From positions 496,001 through 560,000 of the forward strand of contig JAIQDT010000301.1 in assembly GCA_021521415.1 (NCBI GenBank): DNA of 64,000 nt. The letters run 5' to 3'. Position 1 is the first letter of the stretch; each line of letters starts with the position of its first letter. Positions 43,901 through 54,728 of this stretch are shown here, piece by piece. Made by a program: the position numbers and the translations under genes. The notes beneath the pieces are model-generated. The model searched no databases. It saw only the letters and a list, made by a program, of their open reading frames with translations, and had not been told where the DNA came from. The DNA comes from Bidens hawaiensis (taxonomy: Eukaryota > Streptophyta > Magnoliopsida > Asterales > Asteraceae).

Positions 43901-46900
43901 CAGAAGACGAAACTCATGTTAACACCAAATTCGCGGGGACATTGTAAGTTGTTATATTTAACATATGATATAACCTCTTATTATTTCATATCATGTTTCT
44001 TATTTTACAATGCAATATAACATAACAACAGGGGGTACGCTGCACCCGAATACGCACTTCGTGGTGTTTTATCAGATAAGGTTGATACATACAGCTTTGG
44101 TATCGTGATTCTCGAAATCATTAGTGGCAGAAGGTGTAACGACGTGAACTCTGATATGCCATCCATGGAATACCTTCTTCTACAGGTGAGACACCACCTT
44201 TAAACTATTTCCTACTTCTGTATTCTCGTCTTTAAAAAAACTTAAATATCAAATTAAAAAAAAACAATAAAGGCCACACGGTTACATCAAAAGGCCAACA
44301 AGAGAAAAACCAAAAGTAAAAGAAAACAACAAATTTAAATTTTGATTACAAAAGAAAGATACCTCCTGAAGGATATTGGAAAATGAAGATAGAAGAAAAT
44401 CCATTTTCAAGGTGTACAAATATAGGTTGTTGTATTGTTTCTTATGAACCTTTGGAAAAGGTACCTTCCCGGAGAAGGTAGAATGATGAAGCTAGAGGAG
44501 GAAGGGCGAAACTAGCCAGGAAAAGCTGAAAACGATTACTATAGTTTAACTTGTATAATTGGAAATACATGGTTACTTTTTCTACTAATCTAATTTATGA
44601 ATTTAAGATGATAGCCTATTTATACTAACAAATCATTAAAGGGGGACTGAATAGTGGAAGGTAGCAAGAAGATGTGATTGATTCAGCCATGACTCCATGA
44701 CTTAAACCACTTGCTAAAATTCAGGAAACCACAAAAATACATTAATGACTAGGTCGAGCTTCTCTTGATTGGAGTTGAGCCTGTTACGTTTTAAACAAGT
44801 GAAACAATAAATAAATCCAAGACCCAATACACGATCGAACAATATTTGCTCAAACACACGAGTGTTTTCTTATTATCTGAAAACAAGAAAAGAAAGATAT
44901 ACGACAAACTTATATTCAATACAAGACACACTTGATATATTTCTACAACTATATACGACAAACTTATATTCAATACAAGACACACTTGATATATTTCTAC
45001 AACTAAACCTTATAAGCCTTATATAAGCAAACAAAAACTTAAGGAGTAAGGAAACTTAGCTAGTAAGAATTTGAAACTTACACTAATCCTTATCCTATTG
45101 AAATAAAGAAACTTATCTACTAGCAAGACTTATCCATACTAAAAGACTTATCCATTATGGATACTAAAAAGACTTATCCATTAAGGAAACTTAGCCACCA
45201 AGTATGATTTAGTTTTCTTGTAAGTCCCTTTAGTTATGATCTCCTCCAAACCACCCCTTTAAGATCAAACCGAACCACCCTTCAGCCCACAAGTGTTGCT
45301 CAATTAACACTCCCTCTCAACACTTGCGTTCGTCATACTTCACCATCTTCACATTAGTTAACGGTTTAGTGAACATATCGGCTTCTTGATCATTTGTATC
45401 AACATACTCCAACTCGATTTCACCCTTGAGTACCTTTTCTCTAATGCAGTGATAGTGAACTTCTATGTGTTTTGTTCTTGCATGAAATGTGGGATTCTCG
45501 GCTAGCATTATTGATGATATATTATCACAATAAATTAATTTTCACACTCGGGCTAACGCTTTGATATAGGTCTTTTAATAGTTGTACCAACCACACACAC
45601 TCTTGAGCAGCCATTGTTGTTGCTCTATACTCGGCTTCAGTTATGGATAACGAAACTGTTGGTTGTCTTTTGCTACTCCACGTTACAGCTCCTGACTCAA
45701 TCAAAAACACATACCCAGTTGTCGACCTTCTGGTAGTCAAGTCTCGGGCATAATCAGCATCGCAATACCCGGCCAATTCGATTCTTGACTTCCTCTTAAA
45801 CATGAATCCGAAGCTAGGTGCTCCTTTAACGTACCGTAACACCCTTCTAATAGCATCAAGATGCGATTTCTATGGATTCTGCATGAACCGAATTAACACT
45901 CCTACCGCATACGTGATATCCGGTCTAGTAAGTGCTAAGTAAATAAGACTCCCCGCCAATTTCTGATACATAGTTGTATCCGTCAACTCATTTCCTTCAT
46001 CCGCTCGAAGTTGTAAATTGGTTTCCATTGGAGTAATTGTCGGTTTGCAACTCGCCATGCCAAACTACTTAAAAGTTCAACCGAATAATTGTGTTGGTGT
46101 AACATAACCCCATTCGATTCATACTTTAACTCCAATTCGAGAAAATGACTTAACCTTCCCAAGTCTTTCATGTGAAACCGGGTCCAAAAATTTTCTTTTA
46201 ACTGATCAATCACGGTAATCAAGTTTCCCGTGATATCCAATTCGTCAACATAGGACAATCGCCACTTTGTCTTCCTTGGACCGAACGAGCAGGCTAGTAT
46301 CGGCTACGGTAGACACGAAACCATTGTGTTCTAGGAACTCTCCTATTTTCCTAAACCATGCCTTAATTGTTGACTTTTTATGTTGTATAACGCCTTCTTC
46401 AATTTGCAAACATAACCCGAGCACTCTTTGTTCTCAAAACCTTTTGGTTGATCCATGTAAATTACATGATCAAGGTTTTCGTATAGAAAAGCGTTGCTCA
46501 CATCCATTTGCCACATGCTTCATTCCTTACTTGCTACGATTGCAAGTAATACCCGAACCGTGGTTAATTTTGCAACCGGACTAAACGTCTCTAGTCATAA
46601 TTGAGCCCGTGTTGTTGTGAAAACCCGCAACCTACAAGACGTGCCTTGTATCGTTCGACTGATCCGTCCGCTTTTCTTTTGATTTTGAACACCCATTTGC
46701 ACGATACCGTGTTTACGTTATCTACTTGAGGAACTAATTCCCAAGTTTGGTTCGTCACCAAGGCTTTGATTTCTTCTTCCATCGCCACTATCTACTTTCG
46801 GTTTTCTTTTGCCTCTTCGAAAGATTCCGGTTCGGCCTCTTCATTCTCCACAGTTGCCACATTAGCATACCGAGGATTTGTTTTTTTTAACGACTCGATC

Positions 46901-49900
46901 GCCTTAACCCATGCGCTTTGGAACTCGACGATTCGAATTGTTGGGCCGAGGGACTTCAGCCAGTTTTCCATGGGCCTTGGTTTGAACTTCGGCTTGGTGG
47001 AGAGTTCGTCGAATCTTTAGTTTCGACTGGCCCGATGTTCTCGACATGGTCTGACCCATCTTTCTCGTTTTCTGATTCTACTTCTCCAAGATTGAAAGTT
47101 ACTTTGGTTTCAAGCTTCTCTTTCAATTTTTCAGAATCCGGTAACATTTCTCGATTTCAGGACCACCATGACGACATCTCGTCAAAAACAACATGTCGAG
47201 AAACATATATTCTCCCTGTATCTGGGTTGCAAGATCGCCACACTTTTCATTCTATATCATACCCAACAAAGATGCACCTTGTTGCTTTCTTTTCCATCTT
47301 GTGTCTAAGATGGCTCGGGACACACACCCGAACACCTTCATATGGCTAGCCTTCGGTTTAAGTTTGAAAAACTTTTCAAACGATGATATATTCTTCATGT
47401 TTTGTTGTGGTAAGCGGTTACATATATAGGATGTGGTTCGCATTACTTCAGCCCAAAACCGACCTGGTACATTTTTGTCGTGAATCATACTACCTGAGAG
47501 CTCGGTAAGGTTCGGGTCTTTTTTCGGAGGCTCCGTTTTGTTGTGGAGTATTTGAGCAAGTTAATTGGCGTTTAATCTTGCACTCTTTGAGATATTCATC
47601 GAACTCCTTTGAAGTATACTCACCTCCGTTGTCGGATCGGAGGCACTCAATATTGATCTTGGTCTCCCTTTCCGCCATGCTTTTAAATTCTTTGAATTTC
47701 ATAAAAGCTTTCGATTTTTCTTTCTAAAATATACCCAAAGGTATCTAGAAAAATCATCAATGAACGTAATCATGTACTTCATACCCGTTATTAAAGCTTG
47801 TTTCACCGGACCGAACACATCGGTATGAATTTGCTCCATGGGCTTCATGGCTCGATGACTTGAGCTTTTGATCGGTTGTTGGTGAGCTTTACCAAATTGG
47901 AAACCGGCGCACACCACGCCTGTCCGGACATCCATCTTCGGTATACCGGCAACAAGAAACTTTTCGATCATTAAGACAAGCCTATCGTACCCAACGTGAC
48001 CGAGACATTGGTACCAAAGACCGATACTTTGGACCGTCTTGGTTTTCTCCACATAAGCCGTTCCTGCGGAAAGAACACACCGTATCGTTTTTCTTTCCTT
48101 ACATTATGGCTTTGGGCGAGGTTTCAAACTTATCGAACACCTTGACATCATTTGGACCAAATACAACATGCTGACCCGTAGACGTAATCTGAGGGACCGA
48201 TAGTAAATTCTTTTTAACACCCGGAACATGGTATACATCATTTAATACAAACTCCCCTTGTTTATTTGGTATGAATCGTATGTCACCAACGTGGGCGATT
48301 TTGTGTCGCGAGTTGTAGGCTATTACAATCACCCGATTACCTTCATATTTGACTGGATTTCTTAGCTTCATTTTTTCTCTGGTCATGTGGTTCGAACACC
48401 CGGAATCAACAATCCATTCATCCACAGAATTGTCTTCGATTTCGGTGTTTGCGGTTATGGTCATCACATGCTTCAGCTTCCTAAGCCGCTTCCTCTCGGA
48501 CTGTGGTCGCATTCCCTTCATTAGCCGACTTCCACGGGCAATCTTTGGACATGTGTCCACGTTTTGCACAATTATAACACTTATATGGACATCGCTTACC
48601 GGATTTTCCCGACTTCGTGTCATTCATCGGTTCTCGCTGATTTGAGCTTTGTCCCGATTTGTAGTTATCCAACTTCTTGTATCGGTCGTTCCACATTCGT
48701 CCTTGATTCCCACTTGGCCGAAATTTTCCCTTCCCCCGATCGGCATACAAGGCTTCAGTCTCGATCTTCGGGCTTGAAATCGAGATGTCACTGATCTGTT
48801 TAGCCAAGTCTTATTGGCTCGCGAGAAGATTCTCGAATTCGACCAAAGATGGTTGTTTCGGCCATCCTTGAACCGCAGCTACGAAACTTTGATACTCGGT
48901 TATTAAACCGTGTATTATGATTCGTTTTAGTCTAACATCTCCAACTATTGCTTCCGGATCAAGCTCCCTAATCTCACGACACAAGGTCTTAACCTTGCAA
49001 AAATATTGCGAAATCGTGAGATAGAAGCTAAAGCTTCGCGTCATTTTTCTTGGAGAAAAATGTCGCCAAAGCATCCCATGCTTCTTTTGGTGTCGCTAGG
49101 TCTCAGACATGATCCAAAAGCTCTTCCTCGACCGTTGTTTTCAACGCGAACATAGCTATTCCAACCTTTACTTTCCACTTGTTGATCGCCCCATTGGTAT
49201 CGATTCTCGGTGGGGTGGTGTCTGACCCTTGAACAACTTCCCACAAATCCTGACCCTGTAGATACGAACTCATACAGGTTTACCACGTGTTGTAGTTTTG
49301 ATTGTTCAATTTCTTCACGCCTTCGACAACTTGAAAATCGGCCATGTTTAATGGGTTGTCTCTGATACCACTTGTTACGTTTTAAACAAGTGAAACAATA
49401 AAGAAATTCAAGACCCAATACACAATCTAACAATATTTGCTCAAACACACGAGCGTTTTCTTATTATATGAAAACAAGAAAAGAAAGATATAAGACAAAC
49501 TTATATTCAATACAAGACGCACTTGATATATTTCTACAACTAAACCTTACAAGCCTTACATAGGCAAACAAAAACTTAAGGAGTAAGGAAACTTAGCTAG
49601 TAAGATTCTGAAACCTACACCAATTCTTATCCTATTAAAATAAAGAAACTTATCTACTAGCAAGACTTATCCATACAAAAATACTTATCCATTATTGATA
49701 CTAAAAAGACTTATCCATTAAGGAAACTTATCCACCAAGTATGACTTAGTTTTCTTGTAAGTCCCTTTAGTTATGATCTCCTCCAAACCACCCCTTTGAG
49801 ATCAAACTGAACCACCCTTTAGCCCACAAGTGTTGCTCATTTAATAGAGCCACCTAAACCTCACTTGACATCTTTTTCTCTCTAATTTTGCAATCCAACA

Positions 49901-52900
49901 AAGTCAAGCCTTTGCATATCATTCTATTTTAAATTTTCTTCAAACCAAGTTATATTCTATGTTACGTTACGAAACTTTGTATTAGTTCCTTTCATTTGGT
50001 TATTTGCTTGATTGTCAAAACATCGAACATCAGACAAATTCCGGCTCTCTTTCTCATAGATCAAGGTTGACAACCAGATTATTTCCTTAAAAATCATGCG
50101 GATATAATTATTATGCTGAATTTATTCCAAAATACCGAATATTGTACTCTTTCAGCGTTTCTATGTCATGGAGACGGTTGGACGAGTTAATTTTCTTCAT
50201 GTGTTGCATACAAGGATGGAGATTCACTTGCTTGAATGTCAAAGAACCAGACATTAGATTTAGAATGACCTTCTCCCTCATCATTAGTGGAGCCTCCTTG
50301 ATCCTTGTTACTAGTTCATTCTAGTTTCGCCTCCTTTATTTTCCTTTCATTTAGATATTCTGATGTAAAATGACCAAAATCTTCACAAGAGTAACATTTT
50401 ACCTTTTCTTATATATGCATATCTTTCCACTAGAATTTACCTATTCTAATAAAGTAAAATAATTGTAGACACGCGTCAATTTTGGGATTAATTCTCATAA
50501 TGTTTTTCCCTATAAATTAATATATGACATAAATCAATAATTATTCACTTTTCTTTTACACTCCATTTATATTATATCTAATTAAACTATTCACTTTTCT
50601 TTGAACTCTATTTATATTATAACAATACACATTTATACAAATGAATATAAATATTCATATTATACTATTATACATTGTTAGAATATATTTCTCAACATAC
50701 TTGGTGAAATCCAAAAATCAATAACAAACCATATTTATTAAATATTGAAAATAATATAACTTTAAATGTTATCATTAACATATTATACTATGTATATTGT
50801 TAAAAATTGTTAATAATAAAAAAACACTATTATGCTTTCAATTTACAAAGTCATTTTTTAATCATTAACTATATGCTTAAAAGTTGATCCATTCATTTAA
50901 AAATAAATCCATTTATCTATTGGTTTTTTTGTACATTGTCATATAAATTTATAAATTATAAAAATATGATTTAAATCTATCTATTTATATTTTCAGTTAA
51001 TTTAGTAGATTATACATATTTGTGTTAAATTGTAAGGATATTATATACCAATCACTTTCAAATATAATAAAGTTTATCATATTTAGTTTCTTAGGTTTTT
51101 TTAATCATGGATTGTTTCGGGTTTTTTGTGAAACTTAAATTTGATAGTTACGGGTTAAAAGTTGATAAATAGATCGCTTGGTATAAATTAACGACATCTG
51201 GCTCAAATTTGTTACGCGTAAAAAGGGGTAATCTGAATATATTTAAAAATTTGAGAATGCAAATAGATTTATCGTCAAACTTGTTACGGGTTCAAAGTTT
51301 TGACTTGAAAATGTAAAACAAATGAAAGTTAGAATTTTAAATGTGATTGGGTTTCGTATTTGTTTTTAATGACATTTTTTGAAATAGTCAAAAGATTCGG
51401 AATTTTGCATATTGAGTATTTTTCACATGACTATTAAAATTTAAGAAAAAATGACAACCACTTCTGACATTCCACATTCAGGCCTATCAATACTTTTAAC
51501 TTTTATCAAATTAGAAACATTTGTGTCAGCATTGATTTTTTCTTGAATATTGATCGAAATGCTGTATGTGAAACATGTCGTACAAAATTATGCTCAAATG
51601 AAGCAAAACATTCACAAAATTGAACGAGTTAACATGTTATTTTTTTTGTCAATTAGCAAAGTCGAGAAGTCTCTCAAACTTATCAAAATCTTTTTCATGG
51701 TGTGGCTCAAAACTATTATTTTATGAGAAGTATTCTCCGAAATTGGTTCATAACCAAATTTTTTTCAATTATACATACATGATACCGAGAATAAATTTTC
51801 AATAGACAGAGTGTTCTTGGTGTATGTTTTTGTACATGCATTATATATATTTATTAAGTTCTTTTTTTGTTGGAAAAAAATCATTTTGTGATATAAATAA
51901 AATCAATTTATGTATAATGATACAAACATAAATGTAATACATTTTTCTTTATACATTATGTATTGATTTATTTGTAACTTAATTATTTAGATCATCCCGT
52001 GTATTACATGAGCTTTAAAGCTAGTCATATTATATTATAGATGGTAATAATCTCGACCTCTATCGTGCCCTCAACCACATATTCTCCATGTGTGGCTTGC
52101 ACCACTTCACTTTGAAGTATCTCTCTCGCCATGTAATCTTGAGTGAGCCACTTGAGTGACTTGTTTGAGCAGGAAACCATACAAACCCTCTCGTTGTTGG
52201 AAACCACGAAGCCTTTCCTTGTAAATATTTAGACGTGTTATGATTTCTTGAATAGACATGCTCCCTGGGTCAACAAATTGCCTGATTGAGGTTACAATCT
52301 GTATGAATCTTATGAGGACAAGTCAAAGAAATTTCCTGGTAGTCACATCAAATTTGTCTCCAACAGAGCCAATACCGACCATGATTGTATTCAGTCTCCT
52401 ATTGAACTCACCAATAGACTTGTTCTTCATATAAATCAAGTTGAGGTACTTCTCAATGTTTGGACCTTTGCTTCTTTCCGCGTTCAGCACCGTGCATCGT
52501 TTGGAGCGTCCCCACACTTTATTTGTTGAATACTTCTCTGCTAGCGTAAGTAGCACTTTCTCCTAAACAACTTTGATACATTACAACCAATGCCATAAGA
52601 TCTAGTCACTTTTCGACACCTAGATCTTATACTGCCACCCATGCATCTTGTGCTTGCTAGTTTACCCAGATATACAAAAGCCATACATAATATATGGACT
52701 TTTCAAGCTTATAGTCATGAAAGTGTCACCACCTTTTTTCTCTAAATCTTTTAACGTCTCCATCAATAGTTCTAATTAAGGCTTAGTGATTAAAGTATAT
52801 GTAAGTGTTCCCCTACAAACAACCCTGTCAGCATATCTTTGCAAATTGGAGTATGAGAATTGAGAATAGATGCTAAAGTTTATTTGTTAGCACGTTATCA

Positions 52901-53273
52901 ACTACTTTTTTCATAGTCAAAATAAAATAATCTATTTAAAGTATAAAAGACAAGAAGGTTGAAATTTTATCTTATTTTACTTATTCCTGTTTTAACTATT
53001 ACGACGTTCACTATGAGTTGGTCCCAGGCATGGAAATTGTATGAGAAGAAGACGCATATAAAGTTCATCGATGAGACATTGGAATTGAGTCAGCATCAAC
53101 AAGAACATGTGATGAAGATCATTGAGATTGCGTTGTTGTGTACCCAATCACCTGTTTCGCAAAGACCAGTCATGTCGGAAGTGGTTTTAATGATTCAAGA
53201 TGGCCAATCATTGGGGAAAAGATTGTTAACAAGGCCTACTCTTGTACACAATCAAAATAGGAGGATTATATAA
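37624..53273 (+). CDS. CRK gene 2: cysteine-rich receptor-like kinase, apparently intact
   Basis: Exons by GT-AG sites: 37624-37979, 41441-41856, 41945-42070, 42652-42761, 43404-43614, 43712-43943, 44032-44185, 53028-53273. Together 1851 nt in one open frame, about 616 residues, a normal length for this family. The protein has a signal peptide ([15 protein letters not shown]), two DUF26 domains ([26 protein letters not shown]), a membrane helix ([17 protein letters not shown]), and a kinase with [14 protein letters not shown] (Lys), FENEV (Glu), [18 protein letters not shown] and GYAAPEYA. Such receptors sense extracellular, often redox- or defence-related, cues and phosphorylate Ser/Thr targets. 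ATG 37624 is chosen because it aligns with gene 1. Introns 1 and 7 are bloated by transposons. Expression is untested. Confidence 0.85.
37980..41440 (+). other. intron 1 of CRK gene 2
   Basis: A 3.46-kb intron; the equivalent intron of gene 1 is 350 bp. It contains a 24-bp perfect tandem duplication (38537-38584), a repeated TACACCTTCCTACAC segment (38990-39060), and a hairpin CCCGTGCGTTGCCACGG near 39160 that resembles a Helitron 3' end on the minus strand with a mutated CTTG instead of CTAG. No coding frame is supported between 39200 and 41440. Confidence 0.6.
41441..44185 (+). CDS. CRK gene 2 exons 2-7
   Basis: Exons 41441-41856 (second DUF26), 41945-42070 (membrane helix), 42652-42761 (juxtamembrane and glycine loop), 43404-43614 (VAVK, helix C), 43712-43943 (HRD, DFG) and 44032-44185 (APE, helix F). 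Phases join without a stop. Exon 4 has two possible acceptors 97 bp apart because of a tandem duplication; only the downstream one (42650-42651) keeps the frame. Confidence 0.85.
42168..42300. repeat. imperfect tandem repeat in CRK2 intron 3
   Basis: Two degenerate copies of about 73 bp, each with CGTTTAAAAGTA, GGGAGCTATG or GGGGCTATG, and CTAACCTTCAA. The left copy starts near 42168 and the right near 42243. Confidence 0.5.
42516..42709. repeat. 97-bp tandem duplication at exon 4 acceptor
   Basis: Copy 1 (42516-42612) and copy 2 (42613-42709) are nearly identical and include the 3' end of intron 3, the acceptor AG and the first about 58 bases of exon 4. As 97 is not a multiple of three, splicing to the first acceptor (42553-42554) would shift the frame. 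Confidence 0.85.
42946..43070. mobile_element. small hairpin element in CRK2 intron 4
   Basis: Starts GGTCATCCGTAGTGGGG and ends ACCACTACACTAC. Inside, CCCACAACTCTC is repeated inverted as GAGAGTTGTGGG. The CATCCGTAGTGG end resembles the Harbinger-type element at 54729. A clean TTA duplication is not seen. Confidence 0.45.
44782..45309 (-). repeat. 3' LTR of copia E with 54-bp duplication
   Basis: TGTTACGTTTTAAAC at one end and CAATTAACA at the other, 528 bp. It contains a 54-bp segment (ACGACAAACTTATATTCAAT...) twice in tandem, at about 44899-45006, which the other LTR has once. Confidence 0.9.
45310..45321 (-). other. copia E polypurine tract
   Basis: The minus strand reads GTTGAGAGGGAG immediately before the LTR. 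Confidence 0.7.
45317..46788 (-). pseudogene. copia E reverse transcriptase and RNase H
   Basis: RT starts near 46788 ([20 protein letters not shown]) and shows the catalytic box as YVDELDITG, with Glu replacing the second Asp of YVDD. RNase [20 protein letters not shown] and SITEAEYRA, then the C-terminal [11 protein letters not shown] and EADMFTKPL. The frame is split into at least four pieces (46788-46591, 46258-45983, 46058-45870, 45842-45525) plus 45508-45317. Confidence 0.8.
47252..48052 (-). pseudogene. copia E integrase
   Basis: Pieces on the minus strand show [15 protein letters not shown], the first Asp in HTDVFGP, the second in [12 protein letters not shown], and QQNGASEKR where Glu should be catalytic, then [20 protein letters not shown]. 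Breaks at about 47700 and 47490 separate them. Confidence 0.8.
48099..49350 (-). pseudogene. copia E gag, zinc knuckle and protease
   Basis: Gag pieces at 49350-48811 include [15 protein letters not shown] and [17 protein letters not shown]. The zinc knuckle reads [14 protein letters not shown] (C-x2-C-x4-H-x4-C). Protease has [12 protein letters not shown]. Frameshifts lie near 49060, 48810 and 48500. Gag probably starts near 49345 ([18 protein letters not shown] reading). Confidence 0.75.
49359..49370 (-). other. copia E primer binding site
   Basis: The minus strand reads TGGTATCAGAGA, the initiator-methionine tRNA type, two bases inside the LTR. Confidence 0.8.
49373..49846 (-). repeat. 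5' LTR of copia E
   Basis: 474 bp, TGTTACGTTTTAAAC to CATTTAATA. The last bases are mutated from TAACA to TAATA relative to the partner. Confidence 0.9.
50440..52024 (+). mobile_element. non-autonomous Helitron
   Basis: The 3' end has a hairpin (CCCGTGTATTACATGAG) followed by CTTTAAAG and CTAG (52021-52024), then T. The 5' end reads CCTATTCTAATAAAG at 50440 after an A, close to the TCTA..CTA..AAAG starts of plant Helitrons with TC changed to CC. There are no terminal repeats and no target duplication, as expected. The interior is AT-rich without a coding frame. Confidence 0.7.
52030..52700 (-). pseudogene. copia gag relic
   Basis: Minus-strand fragments read AQDAWVAV, then [38 protein letters not shown] and, in another frame, [13 protein letters not shown] and [18 protein letters not shown]. 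This is the helical core of a copia gag protein, interrupted by stops and shifts. No LTR is associated. Confidence 0.6.
53028..53273 (+). CDS. CRK gene 2 last exon
   Basis: After the acceptor at 53026-53027 it encodes [20 protein letters not shown], then [20 protein letters not shown] and [13 protein letters not shown], ending RRII and a TAA at 53271. In phase with exon 7 (LLLQ joined to AWKLYE). It completes the kinase C-lobe. Confidence 0.85.
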   Translation, partial: AWKLYEKKTHIKFIDETLELSQHQQEHVMKIIEIALLCTQSPVSQRPVMSEVVLMIQDGQSLGKRLLTRPTLVHNQNRRII

Positions 53274-53821
53274 CTATATAAGTTCTTCAAAGAGCTCTAT
53301 TGTTGCTCGTAATGTAATTTATAAACAACAGGAATTCAAAATCTAAAAAGTGAAATAGAAGCAACAAAGTACATGTGACGGGGGAATGAATATTGTAAAT
53401 TTTGTAATTTTCCTTATTGAACATATTCAGTCGATAATGTTGAGGTTTTAATGTTGTTAAAAAAGGAAAAACAACTTTCAATCTATATAAATATGGGATT
53501 CTTGTTATTCAAATTACATTGAAATCGTGAATGAAAGGCTAGTGATCAATCAAGAGAACTAAAATTTGGGCGTGTGAAGCACCGCTTGTTTCACGGTGGG
53601 CATCAAACTGTTGTTTTGGTAAAAAATTACACAAGGATAATCAAGTAACCAATCTTTGTATGTGAGGTAGGATGCTTGAATATATATAATTGAAATAGTA
53701 AGTAAATGATGAACATGACATAGCGATTTAGAGAGGAAATACATTTAATCCTTAGAGGATCTCTCGCAAAAAACCTCGGGAGGGGAAAACAGTCCCGCTG
53801 CCTCAATTATCTTAATAAAAG
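53274..53821 (+). other. 3' flank of CRK gene 2
   Basis: Presumed 3' untranslated and downstream sequence. At 53755-53810 a stretch with ACCTCGGGAGGGGAAAAC resembles LTR-type sequence but is too short to classify. Confidence 0.35.
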
Positions 53822-54537
53822 GGGAAAATCCCAAAATAGCCATTTTTTCCCAAGGTTTTCCAATTCTAGCCCAAGACCAAAACAATGCCCAAACTAGCCA
53901 TATTCTTCCGTCAGATCCGACCAAAACAGTAACTGTTCTGACTGAATTTTTAACCTATCACGACGCGCCACATGGCTAGATGTTCCGTAGGATCCGACGC
54001 TTTAAGCTTCTGGCTGACCGATTATCCGGACGAACCGTCGGAGTAGAAGACAGTCGGATCCGACGGTTAAGTTCATGCTTCCGTCGGATCCGACTGTTTA
54101 ATTTGTTTGATGAACCCCAGATTTTTCTATTCGGAGGTTTTTGATTTTGAGTTCTAGAGTAAAATTGAACAATATGGTTGTGTTCTCCTCGAAAAATTAA
54201 GCGATTTGCAGTATTAATTTGCTTGATTTTGAAAAGAAATTTGAAAGATGAATATGGAGGTTGGTTATGGAGGTTTAGGGTTTGAGAGGTAGAAGATGAA
54301 GAATTCAGTTAGACCCATTAAAATTCAGTCGGATCCGACAGAATTTTAAGAAATTCAGTCGGATCCATCAAAACGTTGACACGTGGCGCGATTTTAAAGG
54401 TCAAAAAATTCAATCGAATCAGAAATGGTTTTAGTCGGATCCGACGGATTTTTTTTTGGCTAGTTTGGGTATTTTGTTTAGTCTTGGGCTAGAATTGGAA
54501 AACTTTGGTCAAAAATGGCTATTTTGAGGATATTCCC
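53822..54537. mobile_element. Mutator-like small element, copy 2
   Basis: 716 bp, terminal inverted repeats of about 80 bp starting GGGAAAATCCCAAAATAGCC on the left; the right end reads inward as GGGAATATCCTCAAAATAGCC-like sequence. Flanking 9-mers TAATAAAAG and TAATAAAAA match at 8 of 9. The interior holds repeated GTCGGATCCGAC palindromes (for example near 54051, 54084, 54327, 54433). It is the same family as copy 1 at 35593. Confidence 0.8.
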
Positions 54538-54728
54538 TAATAAAAAAAATTAGTATTACAAGTGTGGGAAGTGTGCGATTGCTACTATGACAAGAGGGTG
54601 TCATATGGTGTGTGTCATGTGTCTTAATGTGATCTAAACATCTTCTATATATGGTTATAATGGTCATAACCAGTAATAACTAGTAGTAATGGGCATTAAT
54701 TGTCTTGACGAAGATCTTAGGACCGTTA
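54538..54728. other. short spacer
   Basis: No feature recognised between the two inverted-repeat elements. Confidence 0.4.

Larger units (their letters stand above)
44782..49846 (-). mobile_element. Ty1/copia element E, complete, with GAGCC duplications
   Basis: 5065 bp on the minus strand: 5' LTR 49373-49846, primer site 49359-49370, coding region, polypurine tract 45310-45321, 3' LTR 44782-45309. The flanks carry a perfect target duplication GAGCC (44777-44781 and 49847-49851). The LTRs differ by several percent plus a 54-bp duplication in the 3' LTR. The polyprotein is broken by many stops and shifts. The gene order and the zinc knuckle fit a Tork-like copia (inference). Confidence 0.9.
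44186..53027 (+). other. intron 7 of CRK gene 2
   Basis: An 8.84-kb intron containing copia E (44782-49846), a Helitron (50440-52024) and a copia gag relic (52030-52700). The stretches 44186-44781, 49852-50439 and 52701-53027 show no gene or clear repeat. Confidence 0.7.
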
